From the NCBI GenBank assembly GCA_937930635.1, contig CALHCF010000002.1, forward strand, positions 205,318 to 269,317: DNA of 64,000 bases, in the 5' to 3' direction. Source of the DNA: an uncultured Rhizobiaceae group bacterium (GTDB taxonomy: Bacteria; Pseudomonadota; Alphaproteobacteria; Rhizobiales; Rhizobiaceae). Each line of letters begins with the position of its first letter. Position 1 is the stretch's first letter. The notes under the pieces were generated by a model, which saw nothing but the letters and a program-made list of their open reading frames with translations, was not told the DNA's origin and did no database searches. Positions 1 through 8,872 of this stretch are shown here, piece after piece. Position numbers and translations under genes: made by a program.

Positions 1-2
1 CG

Positions 3-662
3 GCTTCGGCTTATGGCCAGCAGAGAGTGGCTTTGGAACTTGTTCTGGCGATAGATACTTCCACCAGTGTTGACGCACGAGAGTTCAGCCTGCAACGGCA
101 AGGCCTTGCCAGGGCGTTCATACATCCTGATGTTTTACGCTCAATTGATACATTGGGGCCGGACGGCCTGGCTGTTACAGTGGTTCAATGGGCCGGAAAA
201 AACAGTCAGGTTGATGCAATCGGGTGGACCAAAGTGGCGAATGCAAATGACGCGCTGTCTCTGTCGGTCGTAATAAGCAAGATGGACCGCCTGGCTTCTG
301 GCTTTACGGATATTTCCGGTGCCATCGACCATGCAAGATCTTCCATCGAGAACAATGCATTTATTGGCGATAGACGTGCAATTGATGTTTCCGGCGACGG
401 CACGAGTGATGGAAACGATCCTGCTGCAGCCAGAGATGCAGCAATTGCACGAAACATCACAATCAATGGGCTTGTGATCTATTCTGAGGAATATGACCTT
501 GGTGATCTTGCCCGAATTGATCTATGGGAACACTTCCAAAAGCGGGTGATTGGTGGTGAAGGGGCGTTTCTTATGGAAGCGGACAGTTTTGATGATTTTT
601 CCACCGCAATCCGTCGTAAGCTTGCTCGTGAAATTGCCGGTTCGAAATTTGCGCGCAGATGA
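3..662 (+). CDS. DUF1194 (VWA-like) exported protein, 5' end outside window
   Basis: The reading frame is open to the left edge, so the true start and most of a signal peptide lie outside the window. The first visible residues (ASAYGQQRVALELVLAIDTS) look like the end of a signal peptide followed by a mature protein. The segment AIDTSTSVD carries a DxSxS metal-ion-dependent adhesion (MIDAS) motif, and VSGDGTSDGND further on fits the second metal loop of von Willebrand A folds. Length and motifs match DUF1194 proteins, which are common in alphaproteobacteria and have no defined role. A GTG at 27 could be mistaken for a start, but the frame is clearly coding before it. The next gene, psd, is on the same strand 82 bases downstream. 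Confidence 0.75.
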   Translation, partial: ASAYGQQRVALELVLAIDTSTSVDAREFSLQRQGLARAFIHPDVLRSIDTLGPDGLAVTVVQWAGKNSQVDAIGWTKVANANDALSLSVVISKMDRLASGFTDISGAIDHARSSIENNAFIGDRRAIDVSGDGTSDGNDPAAARDAAIARNITINGLVIYSEEYDLGDLARIDLWEHFQKRVIGGEGAFLMEADSFDDFSTAIRRKLAREIAGSKFARR

Positions 663-744
663 GTATGGACATTAGGTACCGTCTGTTTTGCGTCGCTTTC
701 CAGTGCACTGTAGAACAAAATAATAACAGCTAGGGTTTGTGGAT

Positions 745-1446
745 ATGTCGATTGCCAATTCAATTCGGGACGCGATGGTTCCTATTCACAAGGAAGGCTT
801 TCGGTTTATTGCAATCTTCGCAGTCGTATCGGTTGTCCTGGGGCTTTTGTGGTGGCCCCTGTTTTGGGTCGGTTTGATATTGACGCTTTGGTGTACTGCA
901 TTTTTTAGGGACCCTGATCGAATTGTGCCGGTCAGTGATGATTTGATCATTAGTCCTGCCGATGGTGTGGTATCGAGCATTGGCCTCTTTGAGCCACCCG
1001 CCGAACTGGAGATGGGAAGTGATCCACTTCTGCGCATAACGGTTTTCATGAATGTTTTTAACTGCCACGTGAACCGGGCTCCTGTACGGGGCAAAGTGCT
1101 AAGAACAAAACATGTGCCGGGAAAGTTTTTGTCTGCGGATCTCGACAAGGCATCACAGGAAAACGAACGCCACTCGTTTGTGATTGATGGGCCGTACGGT
1201 CATGTTGGAACGATACAGATTGCCGGACTTGTAGCGCGACGTATCCTGTGGTGGATCGAGCAGGATCAGGTGTTGGAGCAGGGAGAGCGAATTGGTCTTA
1301 TCCGTTTTGGCTCACGGGTTGATGTTTTTCTTCCCGATGGGGCGGAGCCACGGGTCGCACTTGGGCAAACAATGGTTGCTGGAGAAAGTATTCTGGCGGC
1401 CCACAATGATGCCAGTGCTTCCAGTCCGGTATCGAGGCGCACATAA
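745..1446 (+). CDS. psd: Phosphatidylserine decarboxylase proenzyme (short form)
   Basis: Decarboxylates phosphatidylserine to phosphatidylethanolamine at the inner membrane. The protein has about 233 residues and is the short alphaproteobacterial/archaeal type: a hydrophobic hairpin near residues 20-50, then FFRDPDR, the SPADGVV motif, and [11 protein letters not shown] with conserved histidine and arginine. Self-cleavage to give the pyruvoyl group would occur at Gly189-Ser190 in [10 protein letters not shown] chose the ATG at 745; a GTG two codons earlier is possible. The stop overlaps the start of pssA by one base (TAATG), so the two genes are translationally coupled and catalyse consecutive steps in reverse order. 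Confidence 0.95.
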   Translation: MSIANSIRDAMVPIHKEGFRFIAIFAVVSVVLGLLWWPLFWVGLILTLWCTAFFRDPDRIVPVSDDLIISPADGVVSSIGLFEPPAELEMGSDPLLRITVFMNVFNCHVNRAPVRGKVLRTKHVPGKFLSADLDKASQENERHSFVIDGPYGHVGTIQIAGLVARRILWWIEQDQVLEQGERIGLIRFGSRVDVFLPDGAEPRVALGQTMVAGESILAAHNDASASSPVSRRT

Positions 1447-2324
1447 TGAAGCCGCCATTTCCAGATTTTGACCCCACTGCCGAACCTTCCGAAGGTGGAC
1501 GTAAAATCAAAGGCAAGGGTGCCTCTGAGGAACTGTTTGAGGTTGACGATGATGCTGCCCAGGTTACCCGCCTGCGGGATGTGCCGTTCCGTGTTCTGGT
1601 GCCCAACCTCATCACGCTGGGTGCAATCTGCGCAGGACTAACCAGCATTCGCCTTGCATGGGAGGGGCGATTTGAGCTGGCCATTTTTGCAATCGTTTTT
1701 GCCGCATTCCTGGATGGTGTGGATGGTCGGGTTGCCCGTTTTTTAAGATCAGCAACATCGTTTGGCGAGCAGCTGGATTCTCTTGCTGACTTTGTGAATT
1801 TTGGCGTCGCGCCTGCGATGATCCTTTATCTCTGGACCCTTAAAGACGCGAGCTCCCTGGGCTGGATTGTCGCTTTATGTTTCGCAATTTGCGGTTGCCT
1901 GCGTCTTGCAAGGTTCAATGTGATGCTTGACGAACCGGATAAGCCGAGCTGGCAGGTGGATTTTTTTACCGGGGTTCCCGCACCAGCGGGCGCGTTACTT
2001 GTTCTGTTACCGGTCTATCTGGGACAACTCGGCCTGGAACCCGATATTTGGGTCACCGGGTTTTCAGCTGCATATATGTTGCTGGTCGGGTTTCTCATGG
2101 TATCGAACTTGCCCACCTGGTCGGGAAAGCGCGTCGGCCAGCGCATCTCTCGGAATTTCGTGCTGCCGTTCATGGTCGGTGCCATGCTTTTGATTGTTAT
2201 ACTCTTCAGCTACCCATGGTCAGTTTTGAGCGCAGTTTGCCTTCTTTATCTCGTGACCATTCCGCTCAGCTTAAGAGATTGGCAAATTAGAGAGCGGGCA
2301 GAGGCCGCAAAAAGGGACGAATAA
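1446..2324 (+). CDS. pssA: CDP-diacylglycerol-serine O-phosphatidyltransferase
   Basis: Makes phosphatidylserine from CDP-diacylglycerol and L-serine, the substrate of the upstream psd product. The full CDP-alcohol phosphotransferase signature DG-x2-AR-x8-G-x3-D-x3-D is present: Asp93, Gly94, Ala97, Arg98, Gly107, Asp111 and Asp115. The N-terminal 45 residues are hydrophilic and acidic, followed by about seven or eight membrane segments. At 292 residues it is of normal length for the type II, membrane-embedded PssA of rhizobia. It ends 7 bases from the convergent RND permease gene. Confidence 0.95.
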   Translation: MKPPFPDFDPTAEPSEGGRKIKGKGASEELFEVDDDAAQVTRLRDVPFRVLVPNLITLGAICAGLTSIRLAWEGRFELAIFAIVFAAFLDGVDGRVARFLRSATSFGEQLDSLADFVNFGVAPAMILYLWTLKDASSLGWIVALCFAICGCLRLARFNVMLDEPDKPSWQVDFFTGVPAPAGALLVLLPVYLGQLGLEPDIWVTGFSAAYMLLVGFLMVSNLPTWSGKRVGQRISRNFVLPFMVGAMLLIVILFSYPWSVLSAVCLLYLVTIPLSLRDWQIRERAEAAKRDE

Positions 2325-2331
2325 GTCCGGT

Positions 2332-5300
2332 TTATTCTGCGGCCTGAGGGTAACTTTCCCGACCCGGTTTCTCCTTTAGTTTTGCAGGCATTGGGATGAT
2401 GCTGCTATCTTCCGGATGTCTTGGATTGGCCTCGACTGCTGCTGAATTGCCAGCATTCATTGCGCTAACCATCATTGCGTTCAGGTCACCCACCGCTGCA
2501 GTCGCCGCTGCGGATTGTGCGGGTAACGCGTCTGTTGAACGGCCAAAGAAGCGGGTTGCTATCCAGTTGAACGGTGCAACCATATTCGCCGGCATGGCCA
2601 GCATACTTGGAATGACGATGAGCGTCAGCAGCGTAGAAAACGCCAGGCCGGATATAATCGCCGTTGAGAGCTGAACCCACCACACCGATGTGATCCCTCC
2701 ATAGGCTATCGTCTGACTAAAGAAATTCATGTTGATTTGAAGTGCCATGGGTACCAGACCAAGAATAGTCGTTGTCGTTGTAAGCATGATGGGCCGTATG
2801 CGTTGTGCCGAAGTTTTGAGTACGGCTTCGCGGGTGCCAACCCCTTCTTCTCGTAGTCTGTTATAAGTATCAATGAGGACGATGGCATTGTTGACCACAA
2901 TGCCAGCCAGAGCCACGACACCTGTTCCGGTCATGATGATGGAAAATTTTTGTCCTGTTACCATAAGGCCGATCAGGACCCCTAAAATAGCCAGCACAAC
3001 CGTCGAGAGAGTTAGAACAGTCTGATAAAACGAGTTAAACTGTGTCACCAGAATGATGAACATCAAAAACAATGCAATAGCGGCCGCCTTTGCCAGGAAC
3101 TCTCCTGATTCTTTTTGCTCCTCGTCACTGCCCTTAAATTTAAACTGAATGGTTTCCGGCCAGGTTTGACTGTCGAGCCAGGCTTGGACCTGTTTCACTT
3201 TATCGTCGGGAGTAACGGCTTTTCCGTTTTCCTCAAAACCCGGTATCAGGTTGGCTTTCACCTCCATGGAATAGAGACCATCCTTGCGGGTTATTGACCC
3301 GACTTTAGCCAGGGGAGCGCGTGTAATGAAATTTGCAAGCGGGACCTGTCCGTTAGGTGTCCGCAGTTTGAGTCTATCCAGTGTTGCCAAGCTGCGTTGC
3401 TCTTCGGGCAAACGCACCCGTATCTCCACCTCGTCCTCTGCGTCTGATGGACGGTAACGCCCAATCTGAACGCCGTTGGTCACCATTTGGACCATGGAAC
3501 CGATAGCTACAATGCCCGCATTGTAGCGACCGGCCTGCTCGCGATCGACGGTGAGCTGCAGTTCGATGCCGGGAAGCGGTCTGCCATCCTCATGGTCCTG
3601 GATACCGGAAAGTGAGTCAAAGAACTCCCGTGATCGAGCCACAGCAGCCACCATGTCCCCGTAGTCGGTCGAACGGACCTGAAGACGCAGGTCCTTGCCG
3701 GTTGGTGGACCACCTTCGATTTTGCGCACCTCGACGCGAACACCAGGCATTGTTGCGGTTGTTTCACGAATATCTTTGAATATTTCTTCAGCCAGACGGC
3801 GGCAGCAAAAATCCGACAACTCAATCTGCAATTGTCCCACCGCGTCCGCTGGCTTGTCCTGAACTGCTGGTGGGGCTCCTCCGGCAGCTCCGCTTCTTCC
3901 TCCCGGCGCGGTTGCCGTGGAAACAACATTGTCGATACCTGAAACGCGCAAGATGCGCTGCTCGACATCGCCTACAATATCCCGAATCTGGAGAGCGGAA
4001 AGGTTGCCGCGTGCTGATACCAGCACAATGGCAGCATCGGGTTCCTCATTGACGAAAAACTCCACACCCTTTGAGTTTTTCCCAAACGCACCGAATACAA
4101 TAAATGCCACACCGACTACCGTGGCGATAACCAGAGCGTTCCCAATGATATTGCCGGAAACAAATCGAAGGAATCTCAGATAGGTGCCCATCAGGCCCGA
4201 AACCTTGTCGATCTCAAGCTTGCGCTGGCTCGTGAACATCAGCGTGGTGTTGTCTTCAGTTTTTTGCTTGCCAGATCGCCAGGCAATGTAACGCCTCAAA
4301 ATTGGAAACAGGGCGACCGCAATCAACAAGCCAACAATTGCAGCCGCAGAGCTGGCAAGTATTTGTCCGCCCTGTGGTGTTCCAGCGATCTCGCCAGTTG
4401 TTGCAAGAACAGTTGAAAGACCGAACCCAAGCAGATCAGCAATAACAGCCTGTGTAAGAGAGAAGGCTGCAAACCCAACAAATAGCGCCGCAATGAGAGC
4501 CGACATGAACCAGGCGGCATGGCGACCCGCCCATTGTGCAATGCGGCCCGTGATGGCACCGGCTGTCGGGAGAAATATCATCGCGGTAATCAGCGAGGCT
4601 GACAGCACGATAATAACCATTATCGGCAAATAGGACATAAACTCGCCAGGCACACCCGGCCACAGAAGCAATGGAAGAAAGGCTGCAAGTGTTGTCGCGG
4701 TAGAGGATACAACAGGCCAGAACATAAGTTGAGCGGCTCTGGTATAGGCTTCGCTTGGTGCCATGCCTTCGGCAAGTTTTCGGTCGGCATATTCTGTGAC
4801 CACAATCGCACCGTCGACCAACATGCCAACGGTCAGCACCATGCCAAACAGCACCATCATGTTCACTGTCATGCCTGCCAGCCCAACAATCATGAAACCC
4901 ACGGCGAAAGAAACCGGTACTGACAGACCAACCAGCAGCCCGGAACGCAGGCCAAGGGAGAACACCACCACCACCATAACCAAGGCAATTGCGGTCATAA
5001 TAGAAGCCTGCAAAGAACTCTGAACTTCACCAATGAAGCTCGATTGGTCGAGCAGATAGTTGATTTTGATCGTTGCCGGCCAGTCTTTGGAGAACTTGGC
5101 AACGGTCTCACGAACCGCTTTGTTGTTCTCGATAATGTTTGTGCCGATGCGTTTGACCACTTCCAATGCTATCGCCGGCTCACCGTTTACACGCGTGAAA
5201 GTGGAGGCATCTTTGAAAGTACGGCGGATCTCCGAAACATCCCCGAGCGTAACAATGGCTTCACCGTTTTGCTTGATCGGGATCGAATAGACGTCACGCG

Positions 5301-6006
5301 CATCTTCGACGAGACCTGGTACCTTCAGATTAAAACGACCTTTTCCGTTGTCGATGAACCCTGCGGCAATTAGCTGGTTGTTTTGGTTCAGTGCATTCAG
5401 CAGTTCATTTTGTGAAATATTGTAGGATTCCAGCCGGTCCAGATCGAGAACGACCTCCAGCATCTCTTCGCGGTTGCCGGAAAGATTGGCCTCACGCACA
5501 CTGCTTATTGCTTCAATTTCGTCCTTCAACCGCCGCGAATACTGAAACAAGGTGCGTTCAGGCACCTGACCGGAAAGCGTGACGATAATGGTCGGTTGTA
5601 AAGCGAAATTGGTTTCGGCAATAACCGGTTCATCGGCATCATCAGGAAATTCAGATTTGGCCTGGTCCACCTTGTCACGGATATCGGCAAGGACCTTGTC
5701 TTTATCGGTATCGATAATGAATTCCAGGACCACAAGCGCATTGCTTTGACTGGCGACGGCGGTTAGTTCCTTAAGACCATCGAGCCCACGAAGTTTGGCC
5801 TCCATTGGCCTTATCAACAGCCGCTCTGCGTCCTGTGGTGCGATACCCTGCTGGTTGACCGAAACAAAATAGACCGGCACGTCGATATCCGGTTGAGCTT
5901 CTTTAGGCACGGCAATGTAGCTGGCGACGCCTGCGGCAATCATGACCAGCATCATGGCCAAAACCGTCTTGGGGCGACTGAGAATGACTGAGAGAGCAGA
6001 TATCAT
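2332..6006 (-). CDS. RND efflux permease, HAE1/AcrB type, with extra membrane segments
   Basis: Proton-driven inner-membrane export pump of a tripartite system. The N-terminal helix, the duplicated porter and membrane halves, and sequences such as GMLVDGAIVVTEYADRK and VNNAIVLIDTYNRL place it in the AcrB/HAE1 family. At 1224 residues it is about 180 longer than AcrB. Two further hydrophobic stretches (about 498-520 and 550-572) lie between the sixth and seventh canonical membrane helices, and there is a roughly 95-residue hydrophilic C-terminal tail. In the proton-relay helix the usual Asp-Asp pair is Asp398-Gly399, so one acid is missing. The ATG overlaps the adaptor stop by four bases (ATGA). 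Substrate unknown. Confidence 0.9.
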   Translation of the reverse strand: MISALSVILSRPKTVLAMMLVMIAAGVASYIAVPKEAQPDIDVPVYFVSVNQQGIAPQDAERLLIRPMEAKLRGLDGLKELTAVASQSNALVVLEFIIDTDKDKVLADIRDKVDQAKSEFPDDADEPVIAETNFALQPTIIVTLSGQVPERTLFQYSRRLKDEIEAISSVREANLSGNREEMLEVVLDLDRLESYNISQNELLNALNQNNQLIAAGFIDNGKGRFNLKVPGLVEDARDVYSIPIKQNGEAIVTLGDVSEIRRTFKDASTFTRVNGEPAIALEVVKRIGTNIIENNKAVRETVAKFSKDWPATIKINYLLDQSSFIGEVQSSLQASIMTAIALVMVVVVFSLGLRSGLLVGLSVPVSFAVGFMIVGLAGMTVNMMVLFGMVLTVGMLVDGAIVVTEYADRKLAEGMAPSEAYTRAAQLMFWPVVSSTATTLAAFLPLLLWPGVPGEFMSYLPIMVIIVLSASLITAMIFLPTAGAITGRIAQWAGRHAAWFMSALIAALFVGFAAFSLTQAVIADLLGFGLSTVLATTGEIAGTPQGGQILASSAAAIVGLLIAVALFPILRRYIAWRSGKQKTEDNTTLMFTSQRKLEIDKVSGLMGTYLRFLRFVSGNIIGNALVIATVVGVAFIVFGAFGKNSKGVEFFVNEEPDAAIVLVSARGNLSALQIRDIVGDVEQRILRVSGIDNVVSTATAPGGRSGAAGGAPPAVQDKPADAVGQLQIELSDFCCRRLAEEIFKDIRETTATMPGVRVEVRKIEGGPPTGKDLRLQVRSTDYGDMVAAVARSREFFDSLSGIQDHEDGRPLPGIELQLTVDREQAGRYNAGIVAIGSMVQMVTNGVQIGRYRPSDAEDEVEIRVRLPEEQRSLATLDRLKLRTPNGQVPLANFITRAPLAKVGSITRKDGLYSMEVKANLIPGFEENGKAVTPDDKVKQVQAWLDSQTWPETIQFKFKGSDEEQKESGEFLAKAAAIALFLMFIILVTQFNSFYQTVLTLSTVVLAILGVLIGLMVTGQKFSIIMTGTGVVALAGIVVNNAIVLIDTYNRLREEGVGTREAVLKTSAQRIRPIMLTTTTTILGLVPMALQINMNFFSQTIAYGGITSVWWVQLSTAIISGLAFSTLLTLIVIPSMLAMPANMVAPFNWIATRFFGRSTDALPAQSAAATAAVGDLNAMMVSAMNAGNSAAVEANPRHPEDSSIIPMPAKLKEKPGRESYPQAAE

Positions 6007-7139
6007 GAGTTCACCTCATTCGACTTCGGTCGAATACCTTTTTTGGAAGCTTTTTCCTCCTCCTCGGTGACCGGTTGGACTTTCTGACCCGCCGTCACGA
6101 AATTCTGACCAAGTGCGATAACTCTGAGGCCTGATTCAAGCCCGGTGGCCCAAACCGCATTTTTTTCCTGAGCGATGATTGTTATTGGATGAAATGTCAC
6201 GAGGTTGGCGGTATCTACCGCTCGAATACCAATCTGACCGTTGTCTGCAAGAACCATCCAGTTTGGATCAAGCTGGAAGGCTGTTATCGGTCGAAGAGCT
6301 ATATTTGCCGATGCTGTCATGCCGTCGCGCAAAGCACCCTGGGGATTGGGAATGGTGATCTCAATGTTGAAAGTGCGTGTCTGTGCATCAGCGACCGGAG
6401 CAATATAACGGACTTTGCCTTTGACCTTTTGTCCAGAAACAAGCGCCACAACGGCCTCCATTTCGGGCCGTACCGTGGCGATGTCTCGCTCCGAAACCTG
6501 GCCGCTGAACAGCATGGGGTTGGTTTGAACCAGTGTTCCGCAAACACCGCCGGGTGACAGGTTGTCACCGACTTCGGCAAAGGGTTCCTGCAATTGACCT
6601 GATGCGGCTGCCCTGATTTCGGTGCGGGTCATTTCCTGCTGTGCGCTGGCGACAGAGGCTTTTGCTGCATCAAGTGCAGTTCTTAGCTGACGCAACTGAG
6701 ATCGTGTGGCAAAGCCTCGTTCGACCAATTGTTGAGTAGCGTCGAAATCTGCCTGAGCCTGCGTTAACAGAGCTTCGGCCTGGGCCATTGTTGTTTTACG
6801 GATACCCTGGGACAGTACGCATAGTAGGTCACCACTTTTTACAGACTGTCCCTTGACCACCGGACGTTGTTGTACCGTACCTCCGGTTTCTGCGCGGACA
6901 CTGACAGTGGCACTCGCCTGAGTTCGTCCGCGAATTTCCAGGTTTGCTCTCCGCTCAGTGGCGGCAAGTTGTACAACACGGACCCTGAAAGCGTCCGTTT
7001 TACGTTCTGCTTCCCGCTCAGCAATTGTTATGGCATCGGGGCTTTCCTGGCCGCCCACGATGACAGTTCCTGTAGCCATCCAACCGCCGATACCGGCGAG
7101 AATGGCAAATGCAACAAGGTGTGATCCCCGTAATTTCAT
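6003..7139 (-). CDS. RND efflux periplasmic adaptor (membrane fusion protein)
   Basis: Links the RND permease to an outer-membrane channel; no channel gene is in this window. The 378-residue protein begins with a membrane anchor (LVAFAILAGIGGWMATG), then a lipoyl/barrel-sandwich half (VRAETGGTVQQRPVVKGQSV), a helical hairpin around 120-175 rich in Gln and Ala, and the second lipoyl half with the membrane-proximal domain. This is the HlyD/AcrA-like order. It lies 13 bases after the PadR regulator and overlaps the permease start, so the three form one operon. Confidence 0.9.
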   Translation of the reverse strand: MKLRGSHLVAFAILAGIGGWMATGTVIVGGQESPDAITIAEREAERKTDAFRVRVVQLAATERRANLEIRGRTQASATVSVRAETGGTVQQRPVVKGQSVKSGDLLCVLSQGIRKTTMAQAEALLTQAQADFDATQQLVERGFATRSQLRQLRTALDAAKASVASAQQEMTRTEIRAAASGQLQEPFAEVGDNLSPGGVCGTLVQTNPMLFSGQVSERDIATVRPEMEAVVALVSGQKVKGKVRYIAPVADAQTRTFNIEITIPNPQGALRDGMTASANIALRPITAFQLDPNWMVLADNGQIGIRAVDTANLVTFHPITIIAQEKNAVWATGLESGLRVIALGQNFVTAGQKVQPVTEEEEKASKKGIRPKSNEVNS

Positions 7140-7152
7140 GGCTACCGATGTC

Positions 7153-7707
7153 CTATTCTGCAGCGATCAGAACAGGCTTTGCGCGGGCCTGTTTAGCAAT
7201 TTCTTCAAGATCTGCCCTATTGGTCAGAAGATAGTTCAGAGCCGAGCTAAGGCAGGCGCGCCCGTAGTCTCCGACCCAATTCGCACCGGCCATATCGACT
7301 TCCTCTACATGAGCATCAATCAACGCGAGTTCGGCTTTGAGGTACTCAAGCTGTTCGTCTATGGCGCGCGAAAGAGCTTCGGGGTCCATCAGCTCTGCGC
7401 ACATGGCGAGCAGCAAGAATTCACTCTTGAACAGATCTTTTTGTGCGGGTTTGGTCAGAGCGGCACTAAATTCTGCCTGTCCATCCGATGTGATGGAATA
7501 AACTTTGCGGTTCGGCTTACCTTCTTGTTCTTCCTGTCGGCTGACGACCAGTCCTTCTTGTTCCATGCGGTTGAGTGCCGGATAGATCGAGCCATAACTG
7601 GCATCGACGAAATGGCTGAAATGCCCCTCAGAAACCAATTTACGGATCTCATATCCGGTACTGTCTCCACAGTTCAGGATAGCCAGGCAAAGTGTACGAA
7701 CGTTCAT
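7153..7707 (-). CDS. PadR-family transcriptional regulator of the RND operon
   Basis: A winged-helix DNA-binding protein with a C-terminal dimerisation helix. The N-terminal segment (MNVRTLCLAILNCGDSTGYE, then SYGSIYPALNRMEQEGLV) is the canonical PadR fold, and the C-terminal part is of the PadR_C (Vir-type) kind. I used the ATG at 7707, which has GAGG just upstream, rather than the TTG at 7719. It is the first gene of the operon with the adaptor and the permease, so it probably represses its own transcription and that of the pump, with release on ligand binding. A perfect 10-base inverted repeat lies 51-87 bases upstream of this start. Confidence 0.9.
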   Translation of the reverse strand: MNVRTLCLAILNCGDSTGYEIRKLVSEGHFSHFVDASYGSIYPALNRMEQEGLVVSRQEEQEGKPNRKVYSITSDGQAEFSAALTKPAQKDLFKSEFLLLAMCAELMDPEALSRAIDEQLEYLKAELALIDAHVEEVDMAGANWVGDYGRACLSSALNYLLTNRADLEEIAKQARAKPVLIAAE

Positions 7708-7758
7708 GAAGGGCCTCAATCCAGAGTTTTATTTCAACAGGATGGTCAATACCAGACT

Positions 7759-7794
7759 TATATGATTGCCAAGCATATGCATGTCAATCATATA
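7759..7794. promoter_or_regulatory. Inverted repeat, candidate PadR operator
   Basis: Perfect 10-base arms TATATGATTG (7759-7768) and CAATCATATA (7785-7794) flank a 16-base centre that contains GCATATGC. A second, overlapping repeat, TCAATC (7784-7789) with GATTGA (7797-7802), follows. It lies directly upstream of the autoregulated-looking padR operon. AT-rich two-fold symmetric sites are usual for PadR proteins; binding is inferred. Confidence 0.6.
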
Positions 7795-7848
7795 TCGATT
7801 GAGAATATGACCAAATATTGGAGAATGTCGCTTGTTTTGTCGCGATTT

Positions 7849-8034
7849 TCAGCTCTGACGAGCTTCGTTGCGTTTTCGCCAGTTGTGGCGTCCCTGAGTC
7901 TGCGCTTTGGAAGACGTGACGAGTTCTCTCAGCCGTTCGAGCCTTTGCGACATTTCAATCAGGTATTTGTCGTCGCCAATAACCATGCCATCACAGTGGG
8001 TTTGCTGTCTTGCAGTTTGGCCTTTGGTCTTCAT
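7849..8034 (-). CDS. Small hypothetical protein, 61 residues
   Basis: Not recognised. The ATG at 8034 has a very good ribosome-binding site (GGAAGG, 7 bases upstream), while a longer reading of the same frame would start inside the preceding SDR gene. The product is hydrophilic: a basic Lys/Gln-rich start, a helical middle (DDKYLIEMSQRLERLREL) and an Arg/Lys/Asn-rich end. There is no membrane segment or cysteine pattern; the single Cys is near the N-terminus. It is last in the dnaB-to-purF gene row, 97 bases after the SDR gene. A small nucleic-acid- or protein-binding role is possible but is not shown by the sequence. Confidence 0.55.
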   Translation of the reverse strand: MKTKGQTARQQTHCDGMVIGDDKYLIEMSQRLERLRELVTSSKAQTQGRHNWRKRNEARQS

Positions 8035-8131
8035 TTTGACGCCTTCCTTCGAGTGCCGAAAGGCTCGCAAATTATGGTTAATAATGTCGAAAGAAGTGAC
8101 AGAAGCTGCTTGGAAACCCTGAATAGGGCTA

Positions 8132-8869
8132 TCAGTCGGCGCGCCAGGAGCGGTTTGGAAAATCGTAAATGCGTCCACTCTCAATCATAGTTGGAGAGGC
8201 AAGTTCAACAAGCGTTGGTACGATTTCTTGCGGTGGAGTGACAGTTTCAGAGTCTTCGCCAGGAACGTATTGTGCCCGCATCTTTGTGCGGATTGTTCCC
8301 GGATCTATCAGATTTGAGCACAGCTCGGTTTGTCTGTTCTCGTTGGCATAGGAAATAACGAGAGCCTCAAGAGCTGCCTTCGTTGCCGCGTAAGCGCTGA
8401 CAAAGGGGGGATGTTTACGCGCAGCACCGGAGCTAACAAAGATTGCCCGGCCTGCATCTGACGCCCGCAAAAGAGGATCCAGCGACCGGATTAGCCGGTA
8501 GTTGGCCGTTACATTGATGGCGAAAAGGTCGTCGAAAACCTTGGGTTCCATGTGAGGCAGTGGAGTAACCATGCCCAGCGTTCCAGCATTGCCCAACAGG
8601 ATATCAAGTTTGCCCCAACGTTCCTGAATGCTCGCACCAAGCCGGTCCAGAGCTTCAAAATCCTTAAGATCGACGGGAACGAGGGTTGCCGAACCTCCGG
8701 CATCCTTTATTTCATCATCCAGCTCTTCCAGACCACCGACTGTTCTTGCAAGCGCAATGACATGAGCCCCCGCCTGAGCGAAACCTAGTGCGGCGTGGTA
8801 ACCGATGCCGCGTGATGCTCCTGTCACGAGCGCGATGCGCCCGTCAAGCGGCTTTGGACCGTCGCTCAT
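8132..8869 (-). CDS. Short-chain dehydrogenase/reductase
   Basis: A classical SDR of 245 residues. The NAD(P) motif is VTGASRGIG (about 15-23), followed by GNAGTLG in place of NNAG, then a Ser and the YxxxK catalytic pair in YAATK. The substrate cannot be told from the sequence. Rhizobial genomes commonly have such a gene after purF. Its start lies 3 bases after the purF stop, which implies cotranscription. Confidence 0.88.
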   Translation of the reverse strand: MSDGPKPLDGRIALVTGASRGIGYHAALGFAQAGAHVIALARTVGGLEELDDEIKDAGGSATLVPVDLKDFEALDRLGASIQERWGKLDILLGNAGTLGMVTPLPHMEPKVFDDLFAINVTANYRLIRSLDPLLRASDAGRAIFVSSGAARKHPPFVSAYAATKAALEALVISYANENRQTELCSNLIDPGTIRTKMRAQYVPGEDSETVTPPQEIVPTLVELASPTMIESGRIYDFPNRSWRAD

Positions 8870-8872
8870 GGA

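Noticed and set aside
6958..8190. 410-codon plus-strand ORF over the adaptor, padR and the gap
   Set aside because: It is antisense to two well-supported genes and has no recognisable product; it is a shadow of minus-strand coding.
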